From Campylobacter porcelli (GTDB lineage Bacteria; Campylobacterota; Campylobacteria; Campylobacterales; Campylobacteraceae), in assembly GCF_002139855.1 (NCBI RefSeq), contig NZ_CP018789.1, forward strand, positions 62,001-126,000: DNA of 64,000 nt, read 5' to 3'. The notes beneath the pieces are model-generated. The model worked only from the letters and a program-made list of their open reading frames with translations. It did not search any database and was not told the DNA's origin. Made by a program: the position numbers and the translations under genes. Below are positions 29,250-39,734 of this stretch, piece after piece. Every line of letters starts with the position of its first letter. The first letter of the stretch is position 1.

Positions 29250-30448
29250 AAAAATTTATAGCTAAGGTTATCATAAATAATTGCGCTCAAACTCGCACTA
29301 TAAGGGCTGCAAATTTACAAAATGCTAAGGATATTTTATCTAAAGATGGGACGATTGTAGCTATTAAAGAGAGTGCGGAATTTAGATTAAATTTAAGATT
29401 TAGGCAAGTTGATGAGAGAATTTTAGCTATTTATATTAAAGAGCTTAGCACGCTTTTAGAAGCTGGGGTGAGTGTGCTTGATGCTTTTAATAGCGTAGCA
29501 AAGGGGTGCGATAATGCTAGGCTTAGGGGTATTTTAAGGGATATTTGTGCTGATTTAAATGCTGGAATGAGCCTAGAGCAAGCATTAAAGGAGCATAAAA
29601 GCGATCTTGGTTTGATTAGCTTAGCTATGTTTTCTTTAGGGCAAAATAGCGGCAAACTCTCAAATTCCCTAGCTATTCTTAGTTCAATGCTACAAGAGAT
29701 CGCTGTAAATAGAGCTAAATTCAAAAAAGCCATTAGATACCCTGCCATTGCTCTATTTAGTTTAATTATCGCTTTTAATATCTTAATTGCTATGGTTATA
29801 CCATCATTTCAAGGCGTTTTTGACTCTTTGGGCGGGGAGCTTCCTATGGCTACTAGAGCGATTTTGTGGGTGGAATTTGTGATAAAAAATTATGGATTTT
29901 GGCTTATTTTAGGGCTTATTTTCTCTATTTTTTTGTGGGGCTATTTTTATAAATTTAGCCATAAATTTAGAGTTAAATTTGATGCTTTTATACTTAAAAT
30001 TCCATTGATTAAAAGTGTGATTTTACATAGTTCTTTGGCTAAATTTAATCTGATTTTATCTAAGCTTATTAACGCCGCAATGCCAATAGAAAGAGCCTTA
30101 GAAGTTGCAAATGGTGTAATAGAAAATAGATATATTAAGGCTAAATTTAACCAAGCCATTAAAGATATTTGTCATGGCAATCCATTAAGCTCATCTTTTA
30201 AAAACACATCTTTATACGAAAATATCGCCATAGAGATGATAAAAGCAGGAGAAAAAAGCGGTGCTATAGATGAGATGTTTGGCTATATCTCAAGCTATTA
30301 TAAGCAAAAGTATGACTGGCTTATTGATAATCTTAGTGCATATTTAGAGCCGATCTTGCTTGTGGTGGTATCAATGGCGGTTTTACTACTAGGACTTGGG
30401 ATATTTATGCCGCTTTGGGAGCTATCTAATAGGGCTTTGGTATATTAG
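29246..30448 (+). CDS. ctsF: GspF/PilC-type inner-membrane platform protein (CtsF-like)
   Basis: A 400-residue platform protein with two T2SSF domains. The first contains YIKELSTLLEAGVSVLDAF and the second FNLILSKLINAAMPIERALE. Three membrane spans lie near 170, 220 and 375. Length and repeat structure fit the family. It is the last gene of the operon and converts ATPase rotation into pilin assembly. No pilin or prepilin peptidase gene is in this window. Confidence 0.9.
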   Translation: MKKFIAKVIINNCAQTRTIRAANLQNAKDILSKDGTIVAIKESAEFRLNLRFRQVDERILAIYIKELSTLLEAGVSVLDAFNSVAKGCDNARLRGILRDICADLNAGMSLEQALKEHKSDLGLISLAMFSLGQNSGKLSNSLAILSSMLQEIAVNRAKFKKAIRYPAIALFSLIIAFNILIAMVIPSFQGVFDSLGGELPMATRAILWVEFVIKNYGFWLILGLIFSIFLWGYFYKFSHKFRVKFDAFILKIPLIKSVILHSSLAKFNLILSKLINAAMPIERALEVANGVIENRYIKAKFNQAIKDICHGNPLSSSFKNTSLYENIAIEMIKAGEKSGAIDEMFGYISSYYKQKYDWLIDNLSAYLEPILLVVVSMAVLLLGLGIFMPLWELSNRALVY

Positions 30449-30498
30449 ATTGTTTTAATATATTATTAGGTATAATCCGAAAAAACTTAGGAGGTTAA

Positions 30499-31014
30499 AT
30501 GAGTAGCAATATGCTATACAATCATCAAAAAGAGATAGGCGATGAAGCCTTTATCACTACCAAAACTGATCTAAAAGGTCGCATTACTTATGCTAATAGA
30601 TATTTTTTAGATATTGTCAATGCTAAAAATTCAGATCTAATAGGCAAAAACCACAATGTAGTTCGCCATCTAGATATGCCAAAGTATGTATTTAAGCTGC
30701 TTTGGGAGAGAATAAAGAAAAAAGAGGAGATTTTCGCTTTTGTTAAGAATGCTACATTTGATGGTGGATATTACTGGGTTTTTGCTAATGTAACAAGCTC
30801 TTTAGATGAAAATGGTAATATAATTGGCTACTACTCAGTGCGTCGCAAGGCTAACCCAAAAGCCGTAGAGAAGATAATACCAATATATCAAAAAATGCTA
30901 GAGTTAGAGAAAATGGGGGGGGGTATGGAATCTAGCCAAAGGTATATAGCTGATTTGTTAGCTACGCACAATACAACTTACGATCGCTTTATTAATGAAT
31001 TACAAAGAGGATAA
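30499..31014 (+). CDS. PAS-domain aerotaxis-like sensor with G9 tract (CetB-like)
   Basis: A 171-residue cytoplasmic protein. Residues 15-125 form an Aer/CetB-type PAS domain ([42 protein letters not shown]), which in this family binds FAD and reports redox state. The gene carries nine G residues at 30915-30923, encoding M-G-G-G-M at residues 139-143. A change of one G either way gives a stop within 12 codons. It precedes a soluble chemoreceptor signalling protein by 2 bp, so the two probably form a split aerotaxis receptor. The ribosome site is AGGAGG. Confidence 0.88.
   Translation: MSSNMLYNHQKEIGDEAFITTKTDLKGRITYANRYFLDIVNAKNSDLIGKNHNVVRHLDMPKYVFKLLWERIKKKEEIFAFVKNATFDGGYYWVFANVTSSLDENGNIIGYYSVRRKANPKAVEKIIPIYQKMLELEKMGGGMESSQRYIADLLATHNTTYDRFINELQRG
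30915..30923 (+). repeat. G9 homopolymer tract inside PAS gene
   Basis: Nine G residues in frame in the current sequence (the gene is ON). G8 would end at TAG after about 7 further codons; G10 would end after about 3. This is the classic form of a Campylobacter contingency locus. Confidence 0.9.
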
Positions 31015-31016
31015 TT

Positions 31017-32255
31017 ATGGGTATATTTAGTAAAAAAAGTAAATTTGATGATATTGTTTATAATGAGATTGTGGCAGTTGCGTGCGGAGCCTCAAAAGGA
31101 AAATTAGAAGCTAGAGTTACAAATATTGATAATGATTCTAAGTTAGTTACTATAGCAAATTGTATTAATGACTTGCTTGACCAAGTTGAAGCCTTACAAA
31201 GAGAGACGCAAAGTAGCATTATAGCAGCACGAAATGGAGATGATTATAGAAATATCTATACGCAAGGATTTAAGGGAATTTTTAGAAATAATGCCGAGTC
31301 TTTAAGCGAAGGTGTAACTGGTGTTTTAGAAGGGCAAAAAGGCAAGATTAGAGGGATTTTAAGCCAGAAATTTACAGAGTTAGGCAACGGTACAGATGGG
31401 ATTGATGCAGTTCAAAGAGATCTAATAGATAGCGTAAGTGACCTATCAAAGGTGGTAGATTCTAGCAAGCACACAGCAGATATTGCTAGTCAAAGCATAA
31501 GCAATGTAGAAGAGCTAAGCTCAAATTTTAGCGTCATCACCTCAAATAGCAACCAAACCACGCAAAGCATATATCAAAGAGCAACCGACATTAGCAGTAT
31601 GGTAAATTTAATCAAAGATATAGCTGATCAAACAAATCTACTAGCCCTAAATGCGGCTATTGAAGCTGCTCGTGCTGGAGAGCATGGTAGGGGATTTGCC
31701 GTGGTGGCTGATGAGGTCAGAAAACTAGCTGAAAATACCGCTAAAGCTACTGCTGATATAGAAAGCACCGTAACAATGCTAAGCCAAGACGCTGATGAGC
31801 TAAATCGTTCAACTGATATGATAAATAAAGTAGCACAAACGGCTATTGATAACACAAGTAAGCTAAAAGATACACTTGAAAATTTCAGCACCGATGCAGA
31901 TCAAACTGCTAAAATTTCAGAGCTAACTCAAAATAAAACAATAGGAATTTTAACTAAAATTGATCTAATCCTAGCTAAGACAAATGCTTATAATAATGCC
32001 TTAAATGGCCTAAGCTTTACCCCAGAGCAAGAAGCACATATAGATGGATTATTGCGTGATTGCGATAATAATTTTGCTAAATTTAATCCATCTCAAGCTA
32101 GTAAAATCAAAGAAGCCTTACATACTATAGCAGATATTTTAAAGGATACAAACAAGAAAGATATAGATGGGCTTGTGCGTAAATTTAATACCATTGAGCA
32201 AAATAGTAGTTTAGTCTTTAAAAATATTGATGATATAATATCAAACAAAAAATAA
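31017..32255 (+). CDS. Soluble methyl-accepting chemotaxis signalling protein
   Basis: A 412-residue protein without membrane segments. The signalling tip is standard ([20 protein letters not shown] at about 207, then [18 protein letters not shown]). After residue 310 a helical tail ([18 protein letters not shown]) resembles a chemoreceptor zinc-binding (CZB) domain, but the histidines expected as zinc ligands are not there. It lies 2 bp after the PAS gene. Together they look like an aerotaxis receptor split into sensor and transmitter, analogous to CetB/CetA but with a cytosolic transmitter. Confidence 0.87.
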   Translation: MGIFSKKSKFDDIVYNEIVAVACGASKGKLEARVTNIDNDSKLVTIANCINDLLDQVEALQRETQSSIIAARNGDDYRNIYTQGFKGIFRNNAESLSEGVTGVLEGQKGKIRGILSQKFTELGNGTDGIDAVQRDLIDSVSDLSKVVDSSKHTADIASQSISNVEELSSNFSVITSNSNQTTQSIYQRATDISSMVNLIKDIADQTNLLALNAAIEAARAGEHGRGFAVVADEVRKLAENTAKATADIESTVTMLSQDADELNRSTDMINKVAQTAIDNTSKLKDTLENFSTDADQTAKISELTQNKTIGILTKIDLILAKTNAYNNALNGLSFTPEQEAHIDGLLRDCDNNFAKFNPSQASKIKEALHTIADILKDTNKKDIDGLVRKFNTIEQNSSLVFKNIDDIISNKK

Positions 32256-32269
32256 ATTTAGGAATAGCT

Positions 32270-35200
32270 ATGAGCTTGGATTTTACCCATTTGCATTTGC
32301 ATACCGAATACTCTTTATTAGATGGTGCTAATAAGATTAAAACCTTAGCCAAACGATTAAAAGAGATAAATATCAAATCTTGTGCTATTACCGACCACGG
32401 AAATATGTTTGGTGCGATTGAGTTTTATAAGGGTATGAAGGCTGAAGGGATAAAGCCAATTATCGGACTTGAGGCATATATACACAATAGCGATGATATA
32501 GCCTCTAAAGAGAGTAGATATAGATTTCACCTTTGCTTATTTGCTAAAGATGAGATAGGCTATCAAAATTTAATGTATCTAAGCTCAATGAGCTATATAA
32601 AGGGATATTACTACTATCCAAGGATAAATAAAAAGCTTTTAAGAGAGCATAGTCAGGGGTTAGTTTGTAGCTCAGCGTGCTTAGCTGGAGAGGTAAATTT
32701 CCATCTAAATTTAAGTGAGAGAAATATCAAAAGAGGCGCTGGTGGATATGAAGCTGCCAAGGCTGCAGCACTAGAGTATAAAGATATATTTGGCGATGAT
32801 TTTTATCTTGAAATTATGCGTCATGGGATATTTGACCAGCAACGAATAGATAGCGATATTATCAGATTATCCAAAGAAACAGGCATAAAACTAATCGCCA
32901 CAAATGACGCTCACTACACCAATAAAGATAGCGCCATAGCTCAAAAAATCTTTGTCTATATCTCAGCGAATAAAAATTTTGATGAGAGTGTAAGAGAGCA
33001 AGTTTTGAGCGAATTTTATGCTAAATCTCCTGAGCAGATGAGCGAGATTTTTGCTGATATTCCAGAGGTTGTATCCAACACTCAAGAGATAGTAAATAAG
33101 TGTAATTTGGAGATAAAATTAGGCAATGCCACTCCGCCAAATTTCAAATTTACCCAAGAATACGCTAAAAATAGAGATCTACCATTGCCAAATCCAGATA
33201 TGGAGTATGATTTGGATAATGATGGGGTTTTGTTTGAGTATGAGTGTAAAGAGGGGCTTAAGAAGCGTTTAGAGTTTATTGATCCTAGCAAACATCAAAT
33301 TTACAAAGATAGGCTTGAGCTAGAGATTTCAACTATTAAAAATATGAAATTCCCGGGCTACATGCTAATCGTGGCTGATTTTATCAATGAGGCTAAAAAG
33401 CGTGGCATTCCAGTAGGCCCTGGGCGTGGCTCAGCAGCTGGAAGCTTGGTGGCTTATGCGCTTCGCATTACTGACCTTGATCCAATCCCATATAATTTGC
33501 TATTTGAGAGATTTTTAAATCCAGAGCGTATTAGTATGCCTGATATTGATGTGGATTTTTGTCAAAATCGCAGAGGTGAAGTTATTGATTATGTGATACA
33601 AAAGTATGGTCAGTATAATGTCGCTCAAGTGGCTACTTTTGGTAAGCTTTTAGCCAAAGGCGTTATAAGAGATGTGGCTAGAGTAATGGGTATGCCATAT
33701 GCTGAAGCTGATGCGATGGCAAAGCTCATTCCAGACGAGCTAGGTATTGCCTTACAAGGCTATACTAATAAAAAGGGTGAATTTGAGCCTGGAGCATTTG
33801 AAAAAGAGCCTAAAATAGGGGAGTTAATACAAAACAACGAGCTAGCAAGAAGCGTGTGGAAGTATGCTTGCGAGCTTGAAGGGTTAAATAGAAACCCAGG
33901 TATGCACGCTGCTGGTATCGTAATTAGCAATGAAGAATTATGGAAAAAAGCCCCACTATGGAGACAAAGCAACGCTGAAGATGGTCATTATGTAACGCAG
34001 TATGCCAAGGACTATCTTGAAGAGGTGGATCTAATCAAATTTGACTTTTTAGGGCTTAAAACTTTAACCGTAATCGACAATGCAATTAAGCTAGTCAAAG
34101 CTAGATTTAATCAAGATATATTGTGGGAAAAGATCGATTTTAACGACCCTAAAACCTATGAAACCATACAAAGTGGCAATACCCTTGGAATTTTCCAAAT
34201 AGAATCAAGTGGTATGCAAAAGCTAGCTGCAAAGCTAAGACCAGACTGCTTTGAAGATGTTATTGCTATGATTGCTCTTTATCGCCCAGGGCCTTTAAAT
34301 TCAGGAATGGTGGATGATTTTATAGATATTAAACATGGCAAAAAGAGTGTAGAATACGCCTTTGATGCCTTGCGACCGATACTAGAGCCTACATATGGGG
34401 TTATAGTCTATCAAGAGCAAGTTATGCAAGTAGTTCAAACCGTGGGTGGATTTAGCCTTGGTGGAGCGGATTTAGTGCGTAGGGCTATGAGTAAGAAAAA
34501 AGAAGATGAGATGCTAAGGCTAAAAACTCAGTATCTAGATGGTGCTTCTAAAAATGGATTTGATAGGGATAAGGCTGATGTGCTTTTTGAGTTGATTATG
34601 AAATTTGCAGAGTATGGGTTTAATAAATCCCACTCAGCAGCTTACGCACTTATCACATTCCAAACGGCATATTTAAAGACATATTATCCGGCTGAATTTA
34701 TGGCAGCTCTTCTTACTAGTGAAGAGAATAACGCTGATAAAATCACTAAATATATAGAGGAGATTCGCCGTTTAAATATCGAGCTACTTCCCCCTAGCGT
34801 TAGCAAGAGCAAAAGTGAATTTAGCGTTATTAATAGTGATGGTAATGACGCTATTATCTATGGTCTAGGAGCCATTAAGGGTGTTGGTGGCTCAGCGGTT
34901 GATGATATTATAGCATTTAGAGAAACCGGATTAGATAGCTTAGAAGATTTAGTATCTAAAAGCGATTGCACCGCTGTAAATAAGCGTGTTTATGAGGCAC
35001 TCATAAAATCGGGTGCTTTAGATGAATTTGGCTATTCTAGAAAGACCTTAATGCAAAATCTTGAGTATATAACAGACCAATCTAAAAAAAGCTCTGATAT
35101 TAAAAGAGAGGCTGAGTTTTCACTATTTGGCGATGATGAGAGTATGAATAATATAAAGCTAAGCTTAAATTTAGCTCAAGATGAATTTAGCCAAAGGGAG

Positions 35201-36256
35201 CTTTTAGGCTTTGAACAGGAGTTTTTAGGCGTTTATATTAGCGGACATCCGCTTGATGAGTTTAGAAGTAGTATTGAAGCGATTTCGCATACGAATTCAT
35301 CAGAATTTGATAGCATTGATGATGGAAGTGAGATTATCGTTATAGGTAAGATTGAAGATATATCTGTAAAGATAACTAAATCTGGCAATAAAATGGGTAT
35401 AATCGCCATTCTTGATATGCAAGGAAGTATGGAAGCAACGGTGTTTTCTCATATGCAAAAGATCGAAGCCTTGCCAAAAGATGAGCTAAATAAACCACTT
35501 GTATTTAAAATGCTTTTAAATAAAGATGAGCAACAAATCAGACTAAAAGTAAATGAAATTTACACCCTTGAAGAGGCACAAAACACTAAAATAACGCTAA
35601 AATCTAGCAAAATCACTGCTGAAGAGATAAGTGAGAATAAAGAGTATTTTGATAGCATTAAGCACTCTAGTATCGTGGATATATTAAAAAGTGCTAAAGG
35701 TGGTGAGCACCTTATAATTGCTAAGATAAATAATATCTCTATTAAGGATACTAAATCTGGCGGCAAAATGGCGGTGCTAAGCGTAGCAGATAAAAGCTCA
35801 AATGCCGATATGTTCGCCTTTGATGTGGCGTGTATGCAAGCTAGTGAGATAAGCGATACAAGTAGATTATATGCGTTAAAAATCACGCCACCAAGAGATG
35901 CGAATTCTAAGATGATTATAAATCAAATAATCGATATAGATGAGGCAAAAAATGGAGATATAGCCCTTAGAAACGCACCAAAAAAGAGAGCTCAAAAGCA
36001 AGACGAGGTAGAAAAAGAGCCTAGCTTTAATATAGTTGGCAAGCTAGAGATTGATTTGAAATTAAGCAGTTTAAATAGGAGTAAAATTAATCAAATTTAT
36101 GAATTAGCTAGTAGATATAATGCTACAAATGGGAATAAAAAGAGCTTGATTTTAAGGGTTGTGGATGAAAATAGGGCTCAGATTATGCAGTTTGTAACTG
36201 AATTTAGCGTAACTGATGAATTTCAAAATGAGCTAAATACTCTTTTGGCTGGGTAG
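32270..36256 (+). CDS. dnaE: DNA polymerase III alpha subunit
   Basis: A 1328-residue replicative polymerase. The PHP domain starts HLHLHTEYSLLDG, the palm has PGRGSAAGSLVAY and the catalytic PDIDVDFCQNRR, and the helix-hairpin-helix region follows (IKGVGGSAVDDII). Two OB-like segments are visible near residues 1020-1060 (IGKIEDISVKITKSGNKMG) and 1145-1185 (IAKINNISIKDTKSGGKMA). They resemble each other, and the protein is longer than the usual 1150-1210 residues. An independent promoter is not obvious after the short gap from the receptor genes. Confidence 0.95.
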   Translation: MSLDFTHLHLHTEYSLLDGANKIKTLAKRLKEINIKSCAITDHGNMFGAIEFYKGMKAEGIKPIIGLEAYIHNSDDIASKESRYRFHLCLFAKDEIGYQNLMYLSSMSYIKGYYYYPRINKKLLREHSQGLVCSSACLAGEVNFHLNLSERNIKRGAGGYEAAKAAALEYKDIFGDDFYLEIMRHGIFDQQRIDSDIIRLSKETGIKLIATNDAHYTNKDSAIAQKIFVYISANKNFDESVREQVLSEFYAKSPEQMSEIFADIPEVVSNTQEIVNKCNLEIKLGNATPPNFKFTQEYAKNRDLPLPNPDMEYDLDNDGVLFEYECKEGLKKRLEFIDPSKHQIYKDRLELEISTIKNMKFPGYMLIVADFINEAKKRGIPVGPGRGSAAGSLVAYALRITDLDPIPYNLLFERFLNPERISMPDIDVDFCQNRRGEVIDYVIQKYGQYNVAQVATFGKLLAKGVIRDVARVMGMPYAEADAMAKLIPDELGIALQGYTNKKGEFEPGAFEKEPKIGELIQNNELARSVWKYACELEGLNRNPGMHAAGIVISNEELWKKAPLWRQSNAEDGHYVTQYAKDYLEEVDLIKFDFLGLKTLTVIDNAIKLVKARFNQDILWEKIDFNDPKTYETIQSGNTLGIFQIESSGMQKLAAKLRPDCFEDVIAMIALYRPGPLNSGMVDDFIDIKHGKKSVEYAFDALRPILEPTYGVIVYQEQVMQVVQTVGGFSLGGADLVRRAMSKKKEDEMLRLKTQYLDGASKNGFDRDKADVLFELIMKFAEYGFNKSHSAAYALITFQTAYLKTYYPAEFMAALLTSEENNADKITKYIEEIRRLNIELLPPSVSKSKSEFSVINSDGNDAIIYGLGAIKGVGGSAVDDIIAFRETGLDSLEDLVSKSDCTAVNKRVYEALIKSGALDEFGYSRKTLMQNLEYITDQSKKSSDIKREAEFSLFGDDESMNNIKLSLNLAQDEFSQRELLGFEQEFLGVYISGHPLDEFRSSIEAISHTNSSEFDSIDDGSEIIVIGKIEDISVKITKSGNKMGIIAILDMQGSMEATVFSHMQKIEALPKDELNKPLVFKMLLNKDEQQIRLKVNEIYTLEEAQNTKITLKSSKITAEEISENKEYFDSIKHSSIVDILKSAKGGEHLIIAKINNISIKDTKSGGKMAVLSVADKSSNADMFAFDVACMQASEISDTSRLYALKITPPRDANSKMIINQIIDIDEAKNGDIALRNAPKKRAQKQDEVEKEPSFNIVGKLEIDLKLSSLNRSKINQIYELASRYNATNGNKKSLILRVVDENRAQIMQFVTEFSVTDEFQNELNTLLAG

Positions 36257-36389
36257 ATTAAATAGATTGCCAAATTTATTATTACTCTTTAAGGGTAGCA
36301 AGTAAAGCCCTAAGAAATGGCTAAGCTATAGCGAAGTTAAATAGATTAATGTTAGTATTGCTTTAAATTTGATTTATACTCCAAATTTA

Positions 36390-36895
36390 AACGGCAACTT
36401 GTTGCCGTAAGAAGTAAAAAAATAGTCAAGCGATAGCTTGACAACCTTAGAAGGCTTTTACAAAATTTTCGCCAAAAACTCGAAGGAGTTTTTGGCGAAA
36501 ATTTGGAGTAAAAATAAAAATGCCAAACTGGGAAGGGGTTGGGATTTTTAAGGGATAGGGGAAACTGTTTTGGCTTTCAAATTTTAGTTTCCCCTGTCCC
36601 TTAAAGAAAAGAATTTAAAAAAGTTTGAAATATTAAACCTTTTTTGATTTTTATTCTAAGCCTAATCTAGTCTTAAAAAAATAAAACAATCTATATTAAT
36701 TTTCTTTTTAAGTGGGAAGGGGGACGCTTTTTGGCAGATGAGTAGCGCTATAGTCAAACTATACTAACTATCGTTTGACGGCACTACGAAACATAAGAGC
36801 GGAGCTACCTTGCCCTTCCCCCTTAACTTACACTCCAAATTTTCGCCACAAAACAACCATTTAGGTTATTTTGCTTTTGCGAAAATTTTATTAAA
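36390..36895. repeat. Composite intergenic repeat block D
   Basis: Gamma hairpin at 36460-36505, alpha element at about 36522-36604, and forward beta at 36708-36826. The beta stem (36754-36778) has one mismatch (TCAAACTATA against TATCGTTTGA), the only such change among the copies. Another gamma-like half follows to 36890. It lies between the convergent dnaE and dcuA genes; 36257-36389 holds only AT-rich spacer. No gene was found. Confidence 0.87.
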
Positions 36896-36918
36896 AAATC
36901 CCTAGGTTATGCCTAGGG
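36894..36918 (-). terminator. Rho-independent terminator of dcuA
   Basis: On the minus strand a CCCTAGG/CCTAGGG stem with a 5-nt loop is followed directly by A and six T residues. It begins 9 bp after the dcuA stop codon. Confidence 0.8.
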
Positions 36919-36926
36919 AAGATTAA

Positions 36927-38270
36927 TTACACAAGTACAGAAGCGATAAAGCCAAATACGACAGAAAAAGCAATGGCTAAAACACCAGGGATTAAGAAGG
37001 CGTGATTAAATACATATTTACCAAGTCTTGTAGAGCCTGTATCGTCCATTTGAACCGCTCCAAGAAGTGTAGGATATGTAGGCAATACAAACAGTGCTGA
37101 AACAGCAGCAAAAGATGCAACTAGCATATAGGCATCGCCTGGATTAGTAGTGCTGATGCCAAGAGCTGCTATAACCACTGGAGTGATAGCTTTAGCAGTA
37201 GCTGCTTGAGAGTATAAAAGCATAGCCGCAAAGAAGAATATAACAGCAAGTAGCGAAGGAACAGCCTTAACCCAATCTCCAGCTAGAGTTTTGATCTCTT
37301 CTGTATATCCACCGACAAATGTATTTCCAAGCCACGCAACACCAAGAACACAAACGCACGCTACCATACCCGATTTAAATACGCTAGTATCAGCTACTTT
37401 GCCAACTTCAATTTTACAAAATATTGTAATAAATGTAGCCACACCAAGCATAAAGCTCATAATAGCAGCATCTCTAGGCACCACGACATTTTCTATAAGA
37501 ACTGGCTTACCGCCTACTTTTGAGATCGCTGTAGCGTATAAAACCACTAGTAAAACGCCAATTAAAAATATACCAACAGATAGTCTAGCACCTGGTTTTA
37601 GCTCTTTATTTTGAACGCCTATTGAAGGTTTGACTAAACCTTGAGCTAAACGCTCTTGATAGACTGGATCTTTGCTTAGATCAAGATTAGAAAATAGAGT
37701 GATTATCAAAGCAGTAAGCATACAACCAGCAAATGTAGTTACTAGCCATAATCCAATCAAAGTTGGATAGCTCCAACCAAGTGGCTCTAACACGCCAGTC
37801 ATATATACAACAGCCGCACTAACCGGACTAGCTGTAATTGCGATTTGGCTTGATACAACTGCGATTGATAGCGGAGCTGAAGGCTTGATATTTTGCTCTT
37901 TAGCAACCTCAACGATAACTGGTATCATAGAAAATGCCGTATGTCCTGTCCCAGCTAGAATTGTCAAAAAGTATGTAACAGTCGGAGCTAGGAAATTTAT
38001 ATATTTAGGATTTGAGCGTAAGATTTTTTCTGCTATTTGAACTAAATAATCCAAGCCGCCAGCAAGTTGCATAGCTGAAATAGCGGCAATAACGCTCATA
38101 ATAATCAAGATAACATCCCAAGGGATTGCTCCTGGCTTCATACCAAGACAAAGACCTAAAATAACAACGCCGATACCACCAGCGTAACCAATACCAATTC
38201 CACCAAGGCGAATACCTACAAAGATAGCGCCTAGTAAGACCACGATTTGTAAAATTAATACAAAATCCAT
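36927..38270 (-). CDS. dcuA: Anaerobic C4-dicarboxylate transporter DcuA
   Basis: A 447-residue inner-membrane antiporter with 10-12 spans. Family sequences include LAGTGHTAFSMIPVIVEVA and the QIAITASPVSAAVVYM region. It exchanges aspartate or fumarate for succinate. It sits downstream of aspA, so aspartate taken up is deaminated to fumarate for respiration. The pair has the same order in C. jejuni. A clear terminator follows. Confidence 0.95.
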   Translation of the reverse strand: MDFVLILQIVVLLGAIFVGIRLGGIGIGYAGGIGVVILGLCLGMKPGAIPWDVILIIMSVIAAISAMQLAGGLDYLVQIAEKILRSNPKYINFLAPTVTYFLTILAGTGHTAFSMIPVIVEVAKEQNIKPSAPLSIAVVSSQIAITASPVSAAVVYMTGVLEPLGWSYPTLIGLWLVTTFAGCMLTALIITLFSNLDLSKDPVYQERLAQGLVKPSIGVQNKELKPGARLSVGIFLIGVLLVVLYATAISKVGGKPVLIENVVVPRDAAIMSFMLGVATFITIFCKIEVGKVADTSVFKSGMVACVCVLGVAWLGNTFVGGYTEEIKTLAGDWVKAVPSLLAVIFFFAAMLLYSQAATAKAITPVVIAALGISTTNPGDAYMLVASFAAVSALFVLPTYPTLLGAVQMDDTGSTRLGKYVFNHAFLIPGVLAIAFSVVFGFIASVLV

Positions 38271-38330
38271 AAAACTCTCCTTATAATTTATCTGCTAGAT
38301 AGCTCTAGTAGATTTGAATTTAAATTTATA

Positions 38331-39734
38331 TTATTTCTCGCCCATATGCGGATTAAGCATATTTGCAGGGGTTAAAATTTTATCAATTTCTACTTTTGTT
38401 AAATATCCACGCTCTAGACATATATCTGCTACACTTTTGCCTGTTTGAAGGGCTTCTTTAGCGATACTTGCTGATTTTTCATAGCCGATATATGGGTTAA
38501 ATGCTGTAACGATACCAATAGAGTTATAGACAAAATCGCTACAAATTTTCTCATTAGCTGTAATTCCATCGATACACTTATCAGCTAGAGTTTTCATAGC
38601 TTTTTCTAGCATAATAATTGAGTTAAATAGGCTATAAGCCACAACTGGCTCAAATACATTTAGTTGTAATTGACCGCCTTCGCAAGCAAATGTTACGGTA
38701 ACATCAGCACCGATAACTGAGTAGCAAACTTGATTTACCACTTCAGGGATAACTGGATTTACCTTTCCAGGCATAATAGAGCTACCTGGTTGCATTTTTG
38801 GTAGATTTATCTCATTTAGACCGCATTTTGGTCCTGAGCTTAGAAGTCTTAGGTCATTACATACTTTTGATAATTTTGTAGCTACCCTTTTTAACACACC
38901 AGAAATTTGGACATACACGCCAGTATCTTGAGTGGCTTCTATCAAATCTTCTGCGACTTGATACTCATGGCCTGTTACCTCTCTTAATTTTTTCTCTACT
39001 ACTTTTGGATAGTCTGGATGAGAGTTGATACCTGTACCTATCGCAGTTCCGCCCAAATTTACTTCTAATACTAGCTTTCTAACTTCTAATATCCTCTCAA
39101 TATCTTCGCCTATCATAACCGCAAAGGTTTTAAACTCACGCCCTAAGGTCATAGGCACCGCATCTTGAAGTTGCGTTCTACCCATTTTTAGCACATCTTT
39201 AAACTCCTCAGCCTTTCTCTCATAAGATTTTTTAAGGTATCCCATAGCTGTGGCTAAATCAGTTAAATAATCATGTAGTGCTAAGTGAAGTGCTGTAGGA
39301 TATGCGTCATTTGTGCTTTGGCTTAAATTTACATGGTCGTTTGGATGGAGGTATTGATACTCGCCTTTTTTATGACCTAAATGCTCTAAAGCGATATTGG
39401 CTATAACTTCATTAGCATTCATATTTGTTGAAGTTCCAGCTCCACCTTGGATCATATCTACTACAAACTGATCATAGTATCCACCAGCTAGAATTTTATC
39501 GCAAGCTGCTATTATAGCACTCTCTTTTTCCTTATCTAAAAGACCTAATTCGCAGTTTGCCATCGCAGCTGCTTTTTTAACTCTTGTGATAGCACGGACA
39601 AATCTAGGGAAATTTTTTAACCTATCGTGAGATATGTTGAAATTTTCAACTGCTCTAAATGTTTGGACGCCATAATAGACATCATCACTAATTTCTAACT
39701 CGCCTATAAAATCGTGTTCTTTTCTTGTACCCAT
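38331..39734 (-). CDS. aspA: Aspartate ammonia-lyase
   Basis: A 467-residue enzyme converting aspartate to fumarate and ammonia. The fumarase/aspartase signature GSSIMPGKVNPV is present, as are the substrate loops LSQSTNDAYPTALH and GTGINSHPDYP. The reading frame extends 27 residues upstream, but the ATG at 39734 has the ribosome site AAAGGAGAAG just before it and starts MGTRKEHDFIGELE as in homologues. dcuA follows after 60 bp. Aspartate is a key carbon and electron source for Campylobacter. Confidence 0.96.
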   Translation of the reverse strand: MGTRKEHDFIGELEISDDVYYGVQTFRAVENFNISHDRLKNFPRFVRAITRVKKAAAMANCELGLLDKEKESAIIAACDKILAGGYYDQFVVDMIQGGAGTSTNMNANEVIANIALEHLGHKKGEYQYLHPNDHVNLSQSTNDAYPTALHLALHDYLTDLATAMGYLKKSYERKAEEFKDVLKMGRTQLQDAVPMTLGREFKTFAVMIGEDIERILEVRKLVLEVNLGGTAIGTGINSHPDYPKVVEKKLREVTGHEYQVAEDLIEATQDTGVYVQISGVLKRVATKLSKVCNDLRLLSSGPKCGLNEINLPKMQPGSSIMPGKVNPVIPEVVNQVCYSVIGADVTVTFACEGGQLQLNVFEPVVAYSLFNSIIMLEKAMKTLADKCIDGITANEKICSDFVYNSIGIVTAFNPYIGYEKSASIAKEALQTGKSVADICLERGYLTKVEIDKILTPANMLNPHMGEK

